From positions 1 through 63,911 of the IMG/VR virus record IMGVR_UViG_3300032296_002040: a stretch of 63,911 nt of DNA, one strand, 5' to 3'. The notes below the pieces were generated by a model that was given only the letters and a program-made list of their open reading frames with translations, ran no database searches and was not told where the DNA came from. Numbering within the stretch: position 1 is the first letter of the stretch; each line of letters starts with the position of its first letter. The stretch is from a virus. Shown piece after piece: positions 7,211 to 15,192 of the stretch. The position numbers and the translations under genes were made by a program.

Positions 7211-8017
7211 ATGGTTGCTAGAAATCAAAGAATGGATCTTCCGGAGTCTGGTACGAATGGTGTATATCGAATCATTCTTTCGAGTGGTTATTTCTACATT
7301 GGTAGTTCCAGTAATATTCGTAGCCGTATTATCCATCATCTTGCTATGCTACGTGACAATCAGCATTTTAATAAGAAACTACAAGAACAGTTTAATTTAC
7401 AAAACGAATACTCGATAACGTATTTCGTATCCAATGATCGTAATTCTGCGTATCGTGAAGAGATGAATGAAATCGGTAATAATCTTGATAACTATTTCAT
7501 GTGTAATGAGATTTCTGATCATCGTCCGTTATGGGATCTCGGTCATAGTGACCAAGCTAATGAAAAACGTAATGCTACTGTTAGATCCGTTGAGTTTGTT
7601 GAAGCTAGGTCTAAAGGAACCAAGAATCAATGGGAAAATACGAATCTACGTGAGAAACGTATGGTTCATTTGAGTAAGCCGGAAGTACGTGCTCAGTTAA
7701 TTAAAAATCTAACATCACTTGAATCCAGAGCTAAGAGTAAAGCGATTCTCAATAGCCCTGAAACTAAAGCTAAAGCTAGTGCATCTAAAAAGAAAATGTG
7801 GGAAGATCCCAGTTATAGAGAAAAAGTCTTAACAGCTAGAGCCTCCCCTGAAGCATTGGCTAAACGCGCAGCTAAATCTAAGCCAGTAATCGTAAATGGT
7901 GTGGAGTATCAGAGCACTAGAATCGCATGTGAAACTCTGAACTTGAATATCAGTACGTTACAAAGTAAGTTAGCGAAAGGTACTGACCCCAATGTTCAAT
8001 ATAAACCAAGGGAGTGA
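7211..8017 (+). CDS. GIY-YIG homing endonuclease
   Basis: The 268-residue product has a GIY-YIG nuclease domain at residues 15-100: GVYRII for the GIY strand, YFYIGSSSNIRSRI for YIG with the following arginine, and downstream catalytic-type residues. Residues 130-210 hold short repeats of the NUMOD3 type (SKPEVRAQL, SPETKAKASASKKKMW, ASPEALAKRAAKS), and the end (PVIVNGVEYQSTRIACETLNL) resembles the IENR1 DNA-binding helix found in such enzymes. Family members cut DNA to spread their own gene. It sits between a terminator and a membrane-protein gene, is visibly more AT-rich than its neighbours, and looks like a free-standing insertion. No flanking intron core was seen. Confidence 0.9.
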   Translation: MVARNQRMDLPESGTNGVYRIILSSGYFYIGSSSNIRSRIIHHLAMLRDNQHFNKKLQEQFNLQNEYSITYFVSNDRNSAYREEMNEIGNNLDNYFMCNEISDHRPLWDLGHSDQANEKRNATVRSVEFVEARSKGTKNQWENTNLREKRMVHLSKPEVRAQLIKNLTSLESRAKSKAILNSPETKAKASASKKKMWEDPSYREKVLTARASPEALAKRAAKSKPVIVNGVEYQSTRIACETLNLNISTLQSKLAKGTDPNVQYKPRE

Positions 8018-8019
8018 AC

Positions 8020-8388
8020 ATGTTTAGAAAGATAGGACTGTTATTCGCGCCGGTATTTAAGGATATGTTAACGAATAAAGTCCAGCAATATGAACCCATT
8101 CGTGTGGTTGGTATTCCTAGCTTTGCATTAGGTGTGATTACGTACTTAAGTGCCACCATTGTAACTGTGTGGAAACAAGGTACGTTAAACTGGGTGGAGT
8201 GGTCTACTGGCTTTACAGCGTTGATGACAGCAGTTATTGCATTAGCTGCCGCAATGCGAGTCAAAGAAAACACGGAAGTACAACCGCATGAATTACCAGG
8301 CGGTCCTCCAGCACCTACTCCAGATCCACCTCCAAATGAAGTTGTAGTTACAACGTCTACTACGGTTCAACCAAAAGTCGGACCGTGA
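8020..8388 (+). CDS. Membrane protein with proline-rich tail (holin-like?)
   Basis: I use the ATG at 8020 (AAGGGAG upstream) over a GTG at 8014; either overlaps or abuts the end of the endonuclease gene. The 122-residue product has two likely membrane passes (about residues 28-48, VVGIPSFALGVITYLSATIV, and 58-78, FTALMTAVIALAAAM) and then a proline/threonine-rich hydrophilic tail. A small two-pass protein with a charged tail fits a holin, but many phage membrane proteins look like this, so the role is a guess. Confidence 0.6.
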   Translation: MFRKIGLLFAPVFKDMLTNKVQQYEPIRVVGIPSFALGVITYLSATIVTVWKQGTLNWVEWSTGFTALMTAVIALAAAMRVKENTEVQPHELPGGPPAPTPDPPPNEVVVTTSTTVQPKVGP

Positions 8389-8391
8389 CGG

Positions 8392-8429
8392 CATAAAGGC
8401 CAGAGCCCGAAGGCTCTGGCTCTTATGAC
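8392..8429. terminator. Bidirectional terminator, CATAA/TTATGAC type
   Basis: A 9-bp GCCAGAGCC/GGCTCTGGC stem with a CGAA loop (8399-8420) is framed by CATAA (8392-8396) and TTATGAC (8423-8429). It lies between convergent genes ending at 8388 (+) and 8435 (-), so it can serve both strands. Confidence 0.75.
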
Positions 8430-8434
8430 CTTTG

Positions 8435-9502
8435 TTACTCCATACGGGTGATGGACTTCTTGCAGATCAGCATGATGGTCTGAAGCTGACCGAAGTACGC
8501 ACCTTGTGCTTTGTAGAACGGTGTCATGTACTCATCGATCTCGTGATAGATGATATCGAGATACCTGGCGAGTTTCTCTTTGACGATGTTCTCCATGTCG
8601 GTGACTTCAGGCGTACGCACGAACGACAGGTAGGTGTTAATCGCAGTCGATCCTTGCGAATAAAGACTACGAGTACCTGCAGATGTATCGATCGAGTGTG
8701 CGAAGTTGTCAGCAGAGTCCGCACATGCATCGAGTAACTGCATGACTTCCTTCGGCTGGAAACCAGGAATCGAATAGGACGATTTCGCCAGTTCGGTTGC
8801 CTTCTTAGCCCGGCCGATCCACAGAATCTGACGAGGCTTGCTAAACGTGGTTTGTTCGTACGACGTCAGCACCCAGCAGGCCGCCAGAATGTCCGAAGCC
8901 GCATTGAACTTAGCACCCGTGACCATCACTTGCGGGGAGTTCTTGATCAGCTTCTTAGCAGCCAGATTCGGATAAGCTGCCTTACAGAGTGATGCGTATG
9001 CAGCGTCAATCTGATTCACGTCCTTGATAATCATCTTGGAGGTGTCGATCAACACGCGCAGGAAGTTCTCGTAGTCCTTGACTGCTTGTTCAGCGACGAT
9101 CTTGTAAAAGGCATTGCCTTGTTCGATCGTCTGCATGAATTCTTCGAACGTCTTAGGAGTACCCGCCTGCGTCGTCATCAAGACGATATCAGGCGACGTA
9201 AGACTGATCATGGGAGCACCGGTCTTCAGCTTAGTCTTCTTGCTGAGGAACTGCTTCAGGTTATCGCCTTCGGTACGGATCTTATTCAGACCCTTTTGGA
9301 AGTTCACTTTTTGATCGTAGAACTCAGCGTCATTCTGGAACCATTCTTTCACACGGATGATGGTGTTGTCCAAAATGCCTTCATTTGCCACAGACAAGTC
9401 AGACGAATGCGGTGCACCTGATGCACCAATCGTCATGTCGCTGATCATGTCAAGGTTTTCAGCGATTTCTTCCACAGAAAGTTTGTATTTCTTAGTAGTC
9501 AT
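8435..9502 (-). CDS. Inner-head (virion) protein candidate
   Basis: The 355-residue product starts with KKYKLSVEE, similar to the start of the next minus-strand protein (RNYKLSMS), and carries SVANEGIL at residues 38-45. A small residue-x-E followed by a small residue fits the known phiKZ maturation-protease cleavage preference (after S/A/G-x-E), predicting removal of a 41-residue propeptide. A third candidate at 53993-54844 has the matching SNEGL. The remainder is largely helical. phiKZ heads contain several such paralogous, processed inner-body proteins; assignment here is by motif and context. The ribosome binding site is weak. Confidence 0.5.
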   Translation of the reverse strand: MTTKKYKLSVEEIAENLDMISDMTIGASGAPHSSDLSVANEGILDNTIIRVKEWFQNDAEFYDQKVNFQKGLNKIRTEGDNLKQFLSKKTKLKTGAPMISLTSPDIVLMTTQAGTPKTFEEFMQTIEQGNAFYKIVAEQAVKDYENFLRVLIDTSKMIIKDVNQIDAAYASLCKAAYPNLAAKKLIKNSPQVMVTGAKFNAASDILAACWVLTSYEQTTFSKPRQILWIGRAKKATELAKSSYSIPGFQPKEVMQLLDACADSADNFAHSIDTSAGTRSLYSQGSTAINTYLSFVRTPEVTDMENIVKEKLARYLDIIYHEIDEYMTPFYKAQGAYFGQLQTIMLICKKSITRME

Positions 9503-9586
9503 GATGGACCATAATGGTTAGGGTTGTTCAATGCTTCATACGAATATGGAAGTTATTCACATTGTCGCTTTGACATGATTGACGGA

Positions 9587-9622
9587 CATAAGTGAATAGG
9601 GAAGTTGCCTCCCCTATTCACT
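9587..9622 (-). terminator. Minus-strand terminator with TTATG
   Basis: An 11-bp perfect stem (9591-9601/9612-9622) closes the 9638-11380 gene on the minus strand. Read on that strand, TTATGTCC follows the stem at once. No CATAA is present on the other side, so the motif is oriented with the transcript. Confidence 0.75.
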
Positions 9623-9637
9623 CAGTTTACTACTGTA

Positions 9638-11380
9638 TTACTGACGGAAGGAACGCATGTTGCGAGCGGTGAACCAGCAATACTTGGCGCCCTTGATCGC
9701 ACGAGCCAGTTCGGAAGCAGCCGGGTTCTGATAACCACGAACCAGGTTCTTACCGATCTGTGCAACTTGATCCATACCGGCAATGACTTGCTGATCCTTC
9801 AGTCCCTTGGCAACCACACCCAGCTTGGACATAGCGGCATCAATCGACTTCATGATGGCATTCAGTTCATCCTTGCGACGCAGGAACTCTTGAGCGTTGG
9901 CCAGGTAAGCCAAGCCAGCATCCGCTACTTGCATAGCTTCGCCATCTTTGATGACGATCTTCTTCGAAGTGGCCAGTTCGGTACCCATCAGATTACCGGA
10001 GACCTTGGCTGCACGATGCTTGCCACTGGAAACCATCTTCACTTCGGTAGCGGTCGCCAGCTGTGCCATCTTGGTGAATTCCACACCACCCACGGTGACC
10101 GGTTTACGAGCCGAACCGTAATGCACTTCCAGACCCTTGACGTTCAGGAGAGGGAAGTTGTTCGAGATCAGCTGCTTGGGGAACAGAGCCGCCGGGGAAG
10201 ACAGAGCTTCGACACGCTTGAACAGGGCAGCGAAACCTTCAGCGTTCTGAGGAACAGCCTTGACGATAGAATCAAACTTCTTCAGCAGTTCCATCACCTT
10301 GGCAGTATGCTCCACCAGGATAGCCTTGTCGGCAGCCACGTCTTGAACAGCAGCCGCTCCCAGAGCATTCACCTGACCAGCACCAGTCGAGAAGAACTGC
10401 CAGGAACCAGCCAGGTCGAATTTGGCATCACCAGTCTTTTCCTTACCGTTACCAGTCTTGGTCTGGATGTCAGCCTTGAGTTTGGCCAGTGCCTTTTCGT
10501 ACTTGCCGATTTCACCAGCGGTAGAACGGAAACTATCCGCCAGACCATGCCAGATCTTCTCTTCAGCGGTCAGACGCCACTGAGCGTAGGTAGTCAGTGC
10601 CGAACCGATGGATTCCAGAGCGATCTGGTGTTTCTGCTGGATGGACAGACGACCATATTGTTCCATGGACGGCTTGATCAGCACGATACCCAGAGCTTCC
10701 AGAGCCGGAGTCGCTGCTTCATCGATCAGTTTCAGAGTCTGTTCGGAACCGGTACCGCTGTCGACGATCTCTTGAACAGTAGCTTGCACCACTTCCAGAG
10801 TTTCAGCAGCAGCTTCGGCTTTCTGTTCTTGGTCGAAGTCGTAGTCGGCTTCCTTGATGGCCATCTCCAGTTCCATCTCCACATCCGGTTCAACGGACAT
10901 GGCTTGGTTGATGACGATCTCATCATCAGGAGCACCGGTCGGAGCCTTGATCTCGGTGGACTTGCCAGGTTCACCGCTGGGTTCAGCAGGAGTACCTTCA
11001 CCTTGAGCACCCACGCCACCGTTGGTGGTGGTTTCGTCGGATTCAGTCGAGGGGGTCACTTGACGGGGTTGTTCAGGCACGCCACCCTTGGCACCTTCCT
11101 TGGCGACTTTGTCCACGCTGGGTACGCCAGGTGCGCCGGTGTTGTCTTCGCCCTTGGGAGCACCGACAGCAGTAGCGAAGGAGTTCTCATCCTTGGGCAG
11201 AGCCTTCGGATCAGTGACGATGCCATCTTCGCCCAGTTTCTCCACAGGCTTCTGACCGTCGATTTCCGTCACGTCTGACGGTTTGGTTTCGACAATCGGA
11301 TCACCGTTGGGAGCTTGTTCAGGGCTGGAACCGTCGAGCGATTCAATGCTCATGGACAGCTTGTAGTTACGTTTATTCAT
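9638..11380 (-). CDS. Large inner-head (virion) protein candidate with acidic propeptide
   Basis: The 580-residue product begins MNKRNYKLSMSIESLDGSSP, sharing the [R/K]xYKLS start with the 355-residue protein downstream. Residues 10-200 are strongly acidic, proline/glycine/threonine-rich and low-complexity; residues 200-580 are helical with regular hydrophobic spacing. An acidic N-terminal region before a helical body suits a virion precursor that is trimmed during head maturation; S-x-E sites such as SIES exist near the N-terminus. Codon use is strongly GC-ending, like the capsid gene, suggesting high expression. The start has a weak TAGGTG site. Specific role not known. Confidence 0.5.
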   Translation of the reverse strand: MNKRNYKLSMSIESLDGSSPEQAPNGDPIVETKPSDVTEIDGQKPVEKLGEDGIVTDPKALPKDENSFATAVGAPKGEDNTGAPGVPSVDKVAKEGAKGGVPEQPRQVTPSTESDETTTNGGVGAQGEGTPAEPSGEPGKSTEIKAPTGAPDDEIVINQAMSVEPDVEMELEMAIKEADYDFDQEQKAEAAAETLEVVQATVQEIVDSGTGSEQTLKLIDEAATPALEALGIVLIKPSMEQYGRLSIQQKHQIALESIGSALTTYAQWRLTAEEKIWHGLADSFRSTAGEIGKYEKALAKLKADIQTKTGNGKEKTGDAKFDLAGSWQFFSTGAGQVNALGAAAVQDVAADKAILVEHTAKVMELLKKFDSIVKAVPQNAEGFAALFKRVEALSSPAALFPKQLISNNFPLLNVKGLEVHYGSARKPVTVGGVEFTKMAQLATATEVKMVSSGKHRAAKVSGNLMGTELATSKKIVIKDGEAMQVADAGLAYLANAQEFLRRKDELNAIMKSIDAAMSKLGVVAKGLKDQQVIAGMDQVAQIGKNLVRGYQNPAASELARAIKGAKYCWFTARNMRSFRQ

Positions 11381-11429
11381 TCGAACACCTAGGTTTTAGA
11401 AGTTAGTAATACGGATAAGGGTACTTCAG

Positions 11430-11472
11430 CGCTGATACCTTTCACGGTAACACATGATTTAAGGTATCAGCG
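11430..11472 (-). terminator. Minus-strand hairpin terminator
   Basis: CGCTGATACCTT (11430-11441) and AAGGTATCAGCG (11461-11472) form a perfect 12-bp stem with a 19-nt loop just past the stop of the helicase gene at 11480. Read on the minus strand it is followed by CTTATCC, a variant of the TTATGNC motif. Confidence 0.6.
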
Positions 11473-11479
11473 TTCAGTA

Positions 11480-13504
11480 TTAGAACCAAGACCGACGCAT
11501 TAAGAGTGCTGATAAATCAGCTGCCTCTAAACTAACATCGGTAAAGCATTCCATCCCAATTTCCAGATCGTCGACAACTGGCTTGCCCATCAATGCAGCA
11601 ACGGTATCACGACTCCATGTCATGATGTCGATATTGCGTGTAGACAAGTTAGTCTCTTTACCTGTGTCCAGTGCATAGTCAAAGATACTGACTGAAGAAT
11701 CTTGACCTTGACGCCAGCAACGAGCAATCGCTTGTTGACGTTCATAGTCACGATAAGGTGCATTGAACATGAGGATGTTGTTAGCCATGATCATCGGCAC
11801 GGCAGTAGAGAGCGACTTGTAAGTAGCGATGACTGGATTCAAGTCAACGTCTTCTTCAAATTGCTTCAAGAGCGTGGAGAGATCTTTGTTAGTCTCACCA
11901 TAAATGAGAATAGGCTTGTAACCCTTCTCAGTTAAGTAGTCACCCATCTTTTTGACGACACCTACGTAAGTCGAGAAGATGATAGTTTTCTTGGTAGCAG
12001 CATCGATAAAGCTTTCTGCTTTCGAATATTCCACCATGTCAACGTGACACTGCTCTCGCAACCGCCCAAGAACGCGTCCTAAAGCCTCTCCTTGCACTTT
12101 TAAGAAGTAATACTTCACCACACTACGTGCATCCTTAAACTCTTCCCGTAGCGCCTGTGGTAAGGTCGGGACGATTTTCTTCAACTCGTAGAGGTTGCAG
12201 TACTTTACCTCTTCTTTATGTAGTTTTGGATCGTAGCCTTTTCGGATCATGTACACAAAGCGCTTGTACTTCTCAAAGTCTGCTGACTCGCTCTTACGAA
12301 TGGAGGCTGCATAGATACGCAAGCACTCGTTATACAAGTCCAGATAACGAGGCATCTCTTCTTCGTAATACGCCATACGTGACATGATGAAGTCACGCAT
12401 CTTTCCACGCACGACTTCTAAGGTGTAGTCATGACCATTAGGCATTTCCACCTTGACTTCAACTGGAGGCAATAAGACCGAGGAGATCTCTGACTTATCG
12501 ACCTTAATCATGTTGTTGCCAAGACGAGCCGCCAAGATATCCAGACCACGATTACTGTTCTTACCAAAGATCTGTAAGAAGCGATACTTCGCATCTTCGT
12601 CGAAGAACGGGTCAATCGTGACCAGTAATGGAATAACTTCCTTACCAACGGCTTTAAACGGCGTGCCAGAGGCCCAAACGGTGTGCTTACATGAAATGGC
12701 CTTCACCAAGTCAACGACGAGCTTAGAACGCGCCGTATCCATTTCATTCAGGTTATGGGATTCGTCTAGCCAGATCATCGGCATTCTGAAAACTTTACCT
12801 GTGAAGAAGAGAACAGCACGCTCTAGTTGTTCGTAATGGAACACGTAGTTCTTGTAACCTGGTGTTAAGTCCACATTGCTGTCAGAGAACCAGCAGGTCT
12901 CCGACTTCTTCAACTCGTTCTCTAAGGTAGCACGCCAGACTCGATCTACCGAGTTCTTCGGGACGATGAAGATATTGACGTCAGTATTTAAACAAGCACC
13001 TAGGAGCAAACCTGCAATTGTCTTACCTGTGCCAGGTTCAGCTGCTAACATGAAACCGTTTAAACCAAACTTAGGTACGATGTCATTGTAAGCATGCAGG
13101 AACTTCATCTGGCTATCTAATGGCGTCTTCTTCAACCGATTGATCTGGGTGAAGTCTAAGATGTCATTAGACGGAGAGACTGTACGCTTTAACCACGTAT
13201 GTTCGTAGAGCAGCTCTACTAACTGACGCAGCGCACGATAGTTGTATCCCTCAAAGCGTTTCTTGTTTTCACGTTCAGACAAAATACGCTGGAGAGTATA
13301 AGCAAAGTCAGGAGCGAAGAACTTGTTAAACTTTAAGCTACTCTTCTTTAACTCCGTAAACATGAAGCCGGTGATCTTTGAGGTTGACCAGATCTTGAGG
13401 ATGTCTTTCTCCACGAGATCGGCTGGTAAACCTTCAATACGGATTTGGTCGCGATCCTCGATCACCTTGATGGCCCCGACCAAACGTCGTACGCCTGAGA
13501 ACAT
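11480..13504 (-). CDS. SNF2-type SF2 helicase
   Basis: The 674-residue product has clear SF2 helicase motifs: Walker A AAEPGTGKTIAGLL near residue 158, the DEAH-type box WLDESHN near 246, SGTPFKA (motif III-like) near 280, and QAIARCWRQGQDSSVSIFDY (motif VI) near 605, whose R-x-x-R-x-GQ pattern is typical of the SNF2/RapA branch. Such proteins translocate on double-stranded DNA; phage members help replication, recombination or branch migration (compare T4 UvsW in role). The N-terminal 120 residues are an extra unassigned domain. The next minus-strand gene upstream ends 15 nt before this start; AAGGA precedes the ATG. Confidence 0.85.
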   Translation of the reverse strand: MFSGVRRLVGAIKVIEDRDQIRIEGLPADLVEKDILKIWSTSKITGFMFTELKKSSLKFNKFFAPDFAYTLQRILSERENKKRFEGYNYRALRQLVELLYEHTWLKRTVSPSNDILDFTQINRLKKTPLDSQMKFLHAYNDIVPKFGLNGFMLAAEPGTGKTIAGLLLGACLNTDVNIFIVPKNSVDRVWRATLENELKKSETCWFSDSNVDLTPGYKNYVFHYEQLERAVLFFTGKVFRMPMIWLDESHNLNEMDTARSKLVVDLVKAISCKHTVWASGTPFKAVGKEVIPLLVTIDPFFDEDAKYRFLQIFGKNSNRGLDILAARLGNNMIKVDKSEISSVLLPPVEVKVEMPNGHDYTLEVVRGKMRDFIMSRMAYYEEEMPRYLDLYNECLRIYAASIRKSESADFEKYKRFVYMIRKGYDPKLHKEEVKYCNLYELKKIVPTLPQALREEFKDARSVVKYYFLKVQGEALGRVLGRLREQCHVDMVEYSKAESFIDAATKKTIIFSTYVGVVKKMGDYLTEKGYKPILIYGETNKDLSTLLKQFEEDVDLNPVIATYKSLSTAVPMIMANNILMFNAPYRDYERQQAIARCWRQGQDSSVSIFDYALDTGKETNLSTRNIDIMTWSRDTVAALMGKPVVDDLEIGMECFTDVSLEAADLSALLMRRSWF

Positions 13505-13518
13505 GGATTATTCCTTGG

Positions 13519-14550
13519 TTATTGATATCGATAGAGTTCTTCCACGAGACCTTCCAAAGCAAAGGCAATGAATGCCCTGAAGCTAGGGTAGTGAATCGTT
13601 TGGTAATTACGCGGGAAGTCATCATCGAAGTGAGCGGTCTTGACGATACATCCTTTATGCTTACCTTCGTACGGTGCAATCGCCCAGACAAGGCTATCGT
13701 TGCGAGCCACTGGGATGAATCCAACATGAGAGCTATCAGGAGTCGCTTTAGCCTTCTCATCAACCTGCTTCCAGTAATTGATCTCGTTGGCGATACCTTT
13801 CAATGAGAAAATCTCACCATATTCAAACAACGCCATCGGCAAGCGCTTACGATAACGTAAGTTGAAATCGCGGATGTCACCGTTACACAAACTCAGGAAA
13901 GACCTAACGTCCGCTGGTAAGTGAACATTAGTTGCTTCTGTGAATGCCTGGAAGTCTTCATCGCTGGCTTTCACCAGTTTAGACATCAGTGCATTATAAG
14001 TCGCTTCATCCAGATGTTTTAATGTCGACATCGCGCGATGCCATGACGCCGAGATGGTTGGTGGATTGTTCTTGTCGATGACTAACTTTGTATACGACTC
14101 TTTTGGTTTAGGTTCTTCCTTCGGTTTACCGAAACCCAAGAAACTCTCCGTTGAGACGACTTCACCAGTGCGACGCTCATGCAGACGACGAAGACGATCA
14201 TGGATGTCAGGTTTAGCTTCAGCCTTAAACTTCTCGCCCAATTCCTCCATCGCACTCTTGGGAACTTCAGCAGGTTTCTCGCCACGGAACTTAGCAGCCA
14301 GTTCTTCCATGGTTGGCAGTTGCGCAGCCATAGGCGACAGAGTTTCTCCTTCAGCTGTCGGAGCCATCAGATCTAAGCCCACGTCTTCAGCAGATGCAGT
14401 GACTTTTTTCTCACCATCGATTTCTTTGCGCTGTTTGTCTATCACTTTAGCAGGAGCAACCACTGCTGGAGTATCCAGATCTTCACGTAAGTCTTCGACC
14501 GATACATTCTTCGTTTGGGGTGCAGCGCCCCAAGTCTTCATCCATTCCAT
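13519..14550 (-). CDS. SUKH (SMI1/KNR4-like) domain protein with shared N-terminal tag
   Basis: The 343-residue product has three parts. Residues 1-25 start MEWMKTWGAAP, closely matching the start of the adjacent ADP-ribosyltransferase (MKWMKEWSAV). Residues 30-160 are a charged, low-complexity linker with two MEEL repeats (around 81 and 101) and an STESFLGF sequence that could be a maturation-protease site. Residues 165-340 resemble a SUKH domain: LPADVRSFLSLCNG, then GFIPVARNDSLVWAIAP, then YPSFRAFIAFALEGL, in the order NG-core, strand, FxxF helix. SUKH proteins often act as immunity proteins against toxins in bacteria. In a phage, roles such as shielding against the neighbouring effector or a host toxin are inference. 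AAGGACGG precedes the ATG. Confidence 0.65.
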   Translation of the reverse strand: MEWMKTWGAAPQTKNVSVEDLREDLDTPAVVAPAKVIDKQRKEIDGEKKVTASAEDVGLDLMAPTAEGETLSPMAAQLPTMEELAAKFRGEKPAEVPKSAMEELGEKFKAEAKPDIHDRLRRLHERRTGEVVSTESFLGFGKPKEEPKPKESYTKLVIDKNNPPTISASWHRAMSTLKHLDEATYNALMSKLVKASDEDFQAFTEATNVHLPADVRSFLSLCNGDIRDFNLRYRKRLPMALFEYGEIFSLKGIANEINYWKQVDEKAKATPDSSHVGFIPVARNDSLVWAIAPYEGKHKGCIVKTAHFDDDFPRNYQTIHYPSFRAFIAFALEGLVEELYRYQ

Positions 14551-14559
14551 AATCCGTCC

Positions 14560-15117
14560 TTAATTAATCGTAAATTCAATATCAAAGGGTGGTAGGATAA
14601 CTACTTCATCCTGAGTTTGAAGGTTGGTTATTTTCCTGCGGTCGCAAATGATCTTACTGAGTTCAGGCGTGATTATTAAAGCTAATTGCTTACTTGGATC
14701 ACACACCGTGCTAACCAACGTTGTACCAAATCCTCGCGCTATGAAAATATTCGTGCTAAATGAAATAGCTTTCTCAGTACTAGCATATCGGAACACATCG
14801 CCTTTCTTGTACTTCTTTACCTTACTGAAGATTGGACCATTGGGATCTCTGAGATCCATGGTATCTTGGTAATTAAGGTGTGGACTAATGCCTCGATATA
14901 AAACCAGACTTTGAGAATGCTTGTTTAACCCATTAACGATGACAGCTAACTTTTTCAGATCTTCAATGAGTCGGCGATCCGGGTAGAGAATCCAGTCGTC
15001 CAAAACCTTTATTAGATCTTGATGTTTTAGCAATACCTGTAATTTGTGAGGATCAATCTCTGATAGCTCTAATCGTCGAGATCCCCTAACTGCAGACCAC
15101 TCTTTCATCCATTTCAT
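14560..15117 (-). CDS. ADP-ribosyltransferase (R-S-E class)
   Basis: The 185-residue product has the three landmarks of arginine-type/Rho-type ADP-ribosyltransferases: LVLYRGIS with the NAD-binding arginine at residue 75, KAISFSTNIFIARGF with the STS-like segment at 119-122, and QTQDEVVILPP with the catalytic glutamate at 171. Two residues before the glutamate is glutamine (Q169), a Q-x-E arrangement rather than the E-x-E of T4 Alt/ModA. Q-x-E enzymes usually modify residues other than arginine. Residues 1-60 are a helical extension starting MKWMKEWSAV, shared with the SUKH neighbour. T4 packages Alt and injects it to modify host proteins; a similar role here is inference. The gene ends 10 nt from the SUKH gene, so they are cotranscribed. 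Confidence 0.75.
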   Translation of the reverse strand: MKWMKEWSAVRGSRRLELSEIDPHKLQVLLKHQDLIKVLDDWILYPDRRLIEDLKKLAVIVNGLNKHSQSLVLYRGISPHLNYQDTMDLRDPNGPIFSKVKKYKKGDVFRYASTEKAISFSTNIFIARGFGTTLVSTVCDPSKQLALIITPELSKIICDRRKITNLQTQDEVVILPPFDIEFTIN

Positions 15118-15157
15118 GATAGAAGTATAATAAAGGTTGAACTATACGATTTAGCGG

Positions 15158-15187
15158 CATAAGAGGGAGAGGATAACACCTCTCCCT
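15158..15187 (-). terminator. Minus-strand terminator with TTATGCC
   Basis: AGGGAGAGG (15164-15172) and CCTCTCCCT (15179-15187) form a 9-bp stem just beyond the stop of the 15193-16737 gene. Read on the minus strand the stem is followed by CTTATGCCGC (CATAA on the plus strand at 15158-15162). Confidence 0.75.
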
Positions 15188-15192
15188 AGTCC

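Noticed and set aside
7089-8388. A group I intron containing the homing endonuclease
   Set aside because: The gene is flanked by a terminator and a complete downstream gene; no intron core or split host gene is visible.
9605-11278. 557-codon plus-strand frame opposite the 9638-11380 gene
   Set aside because: Antisense shadow caused by codon bias; H/S/T/F-rich with no recognisable domain; it would also lack a ribosome binding site.
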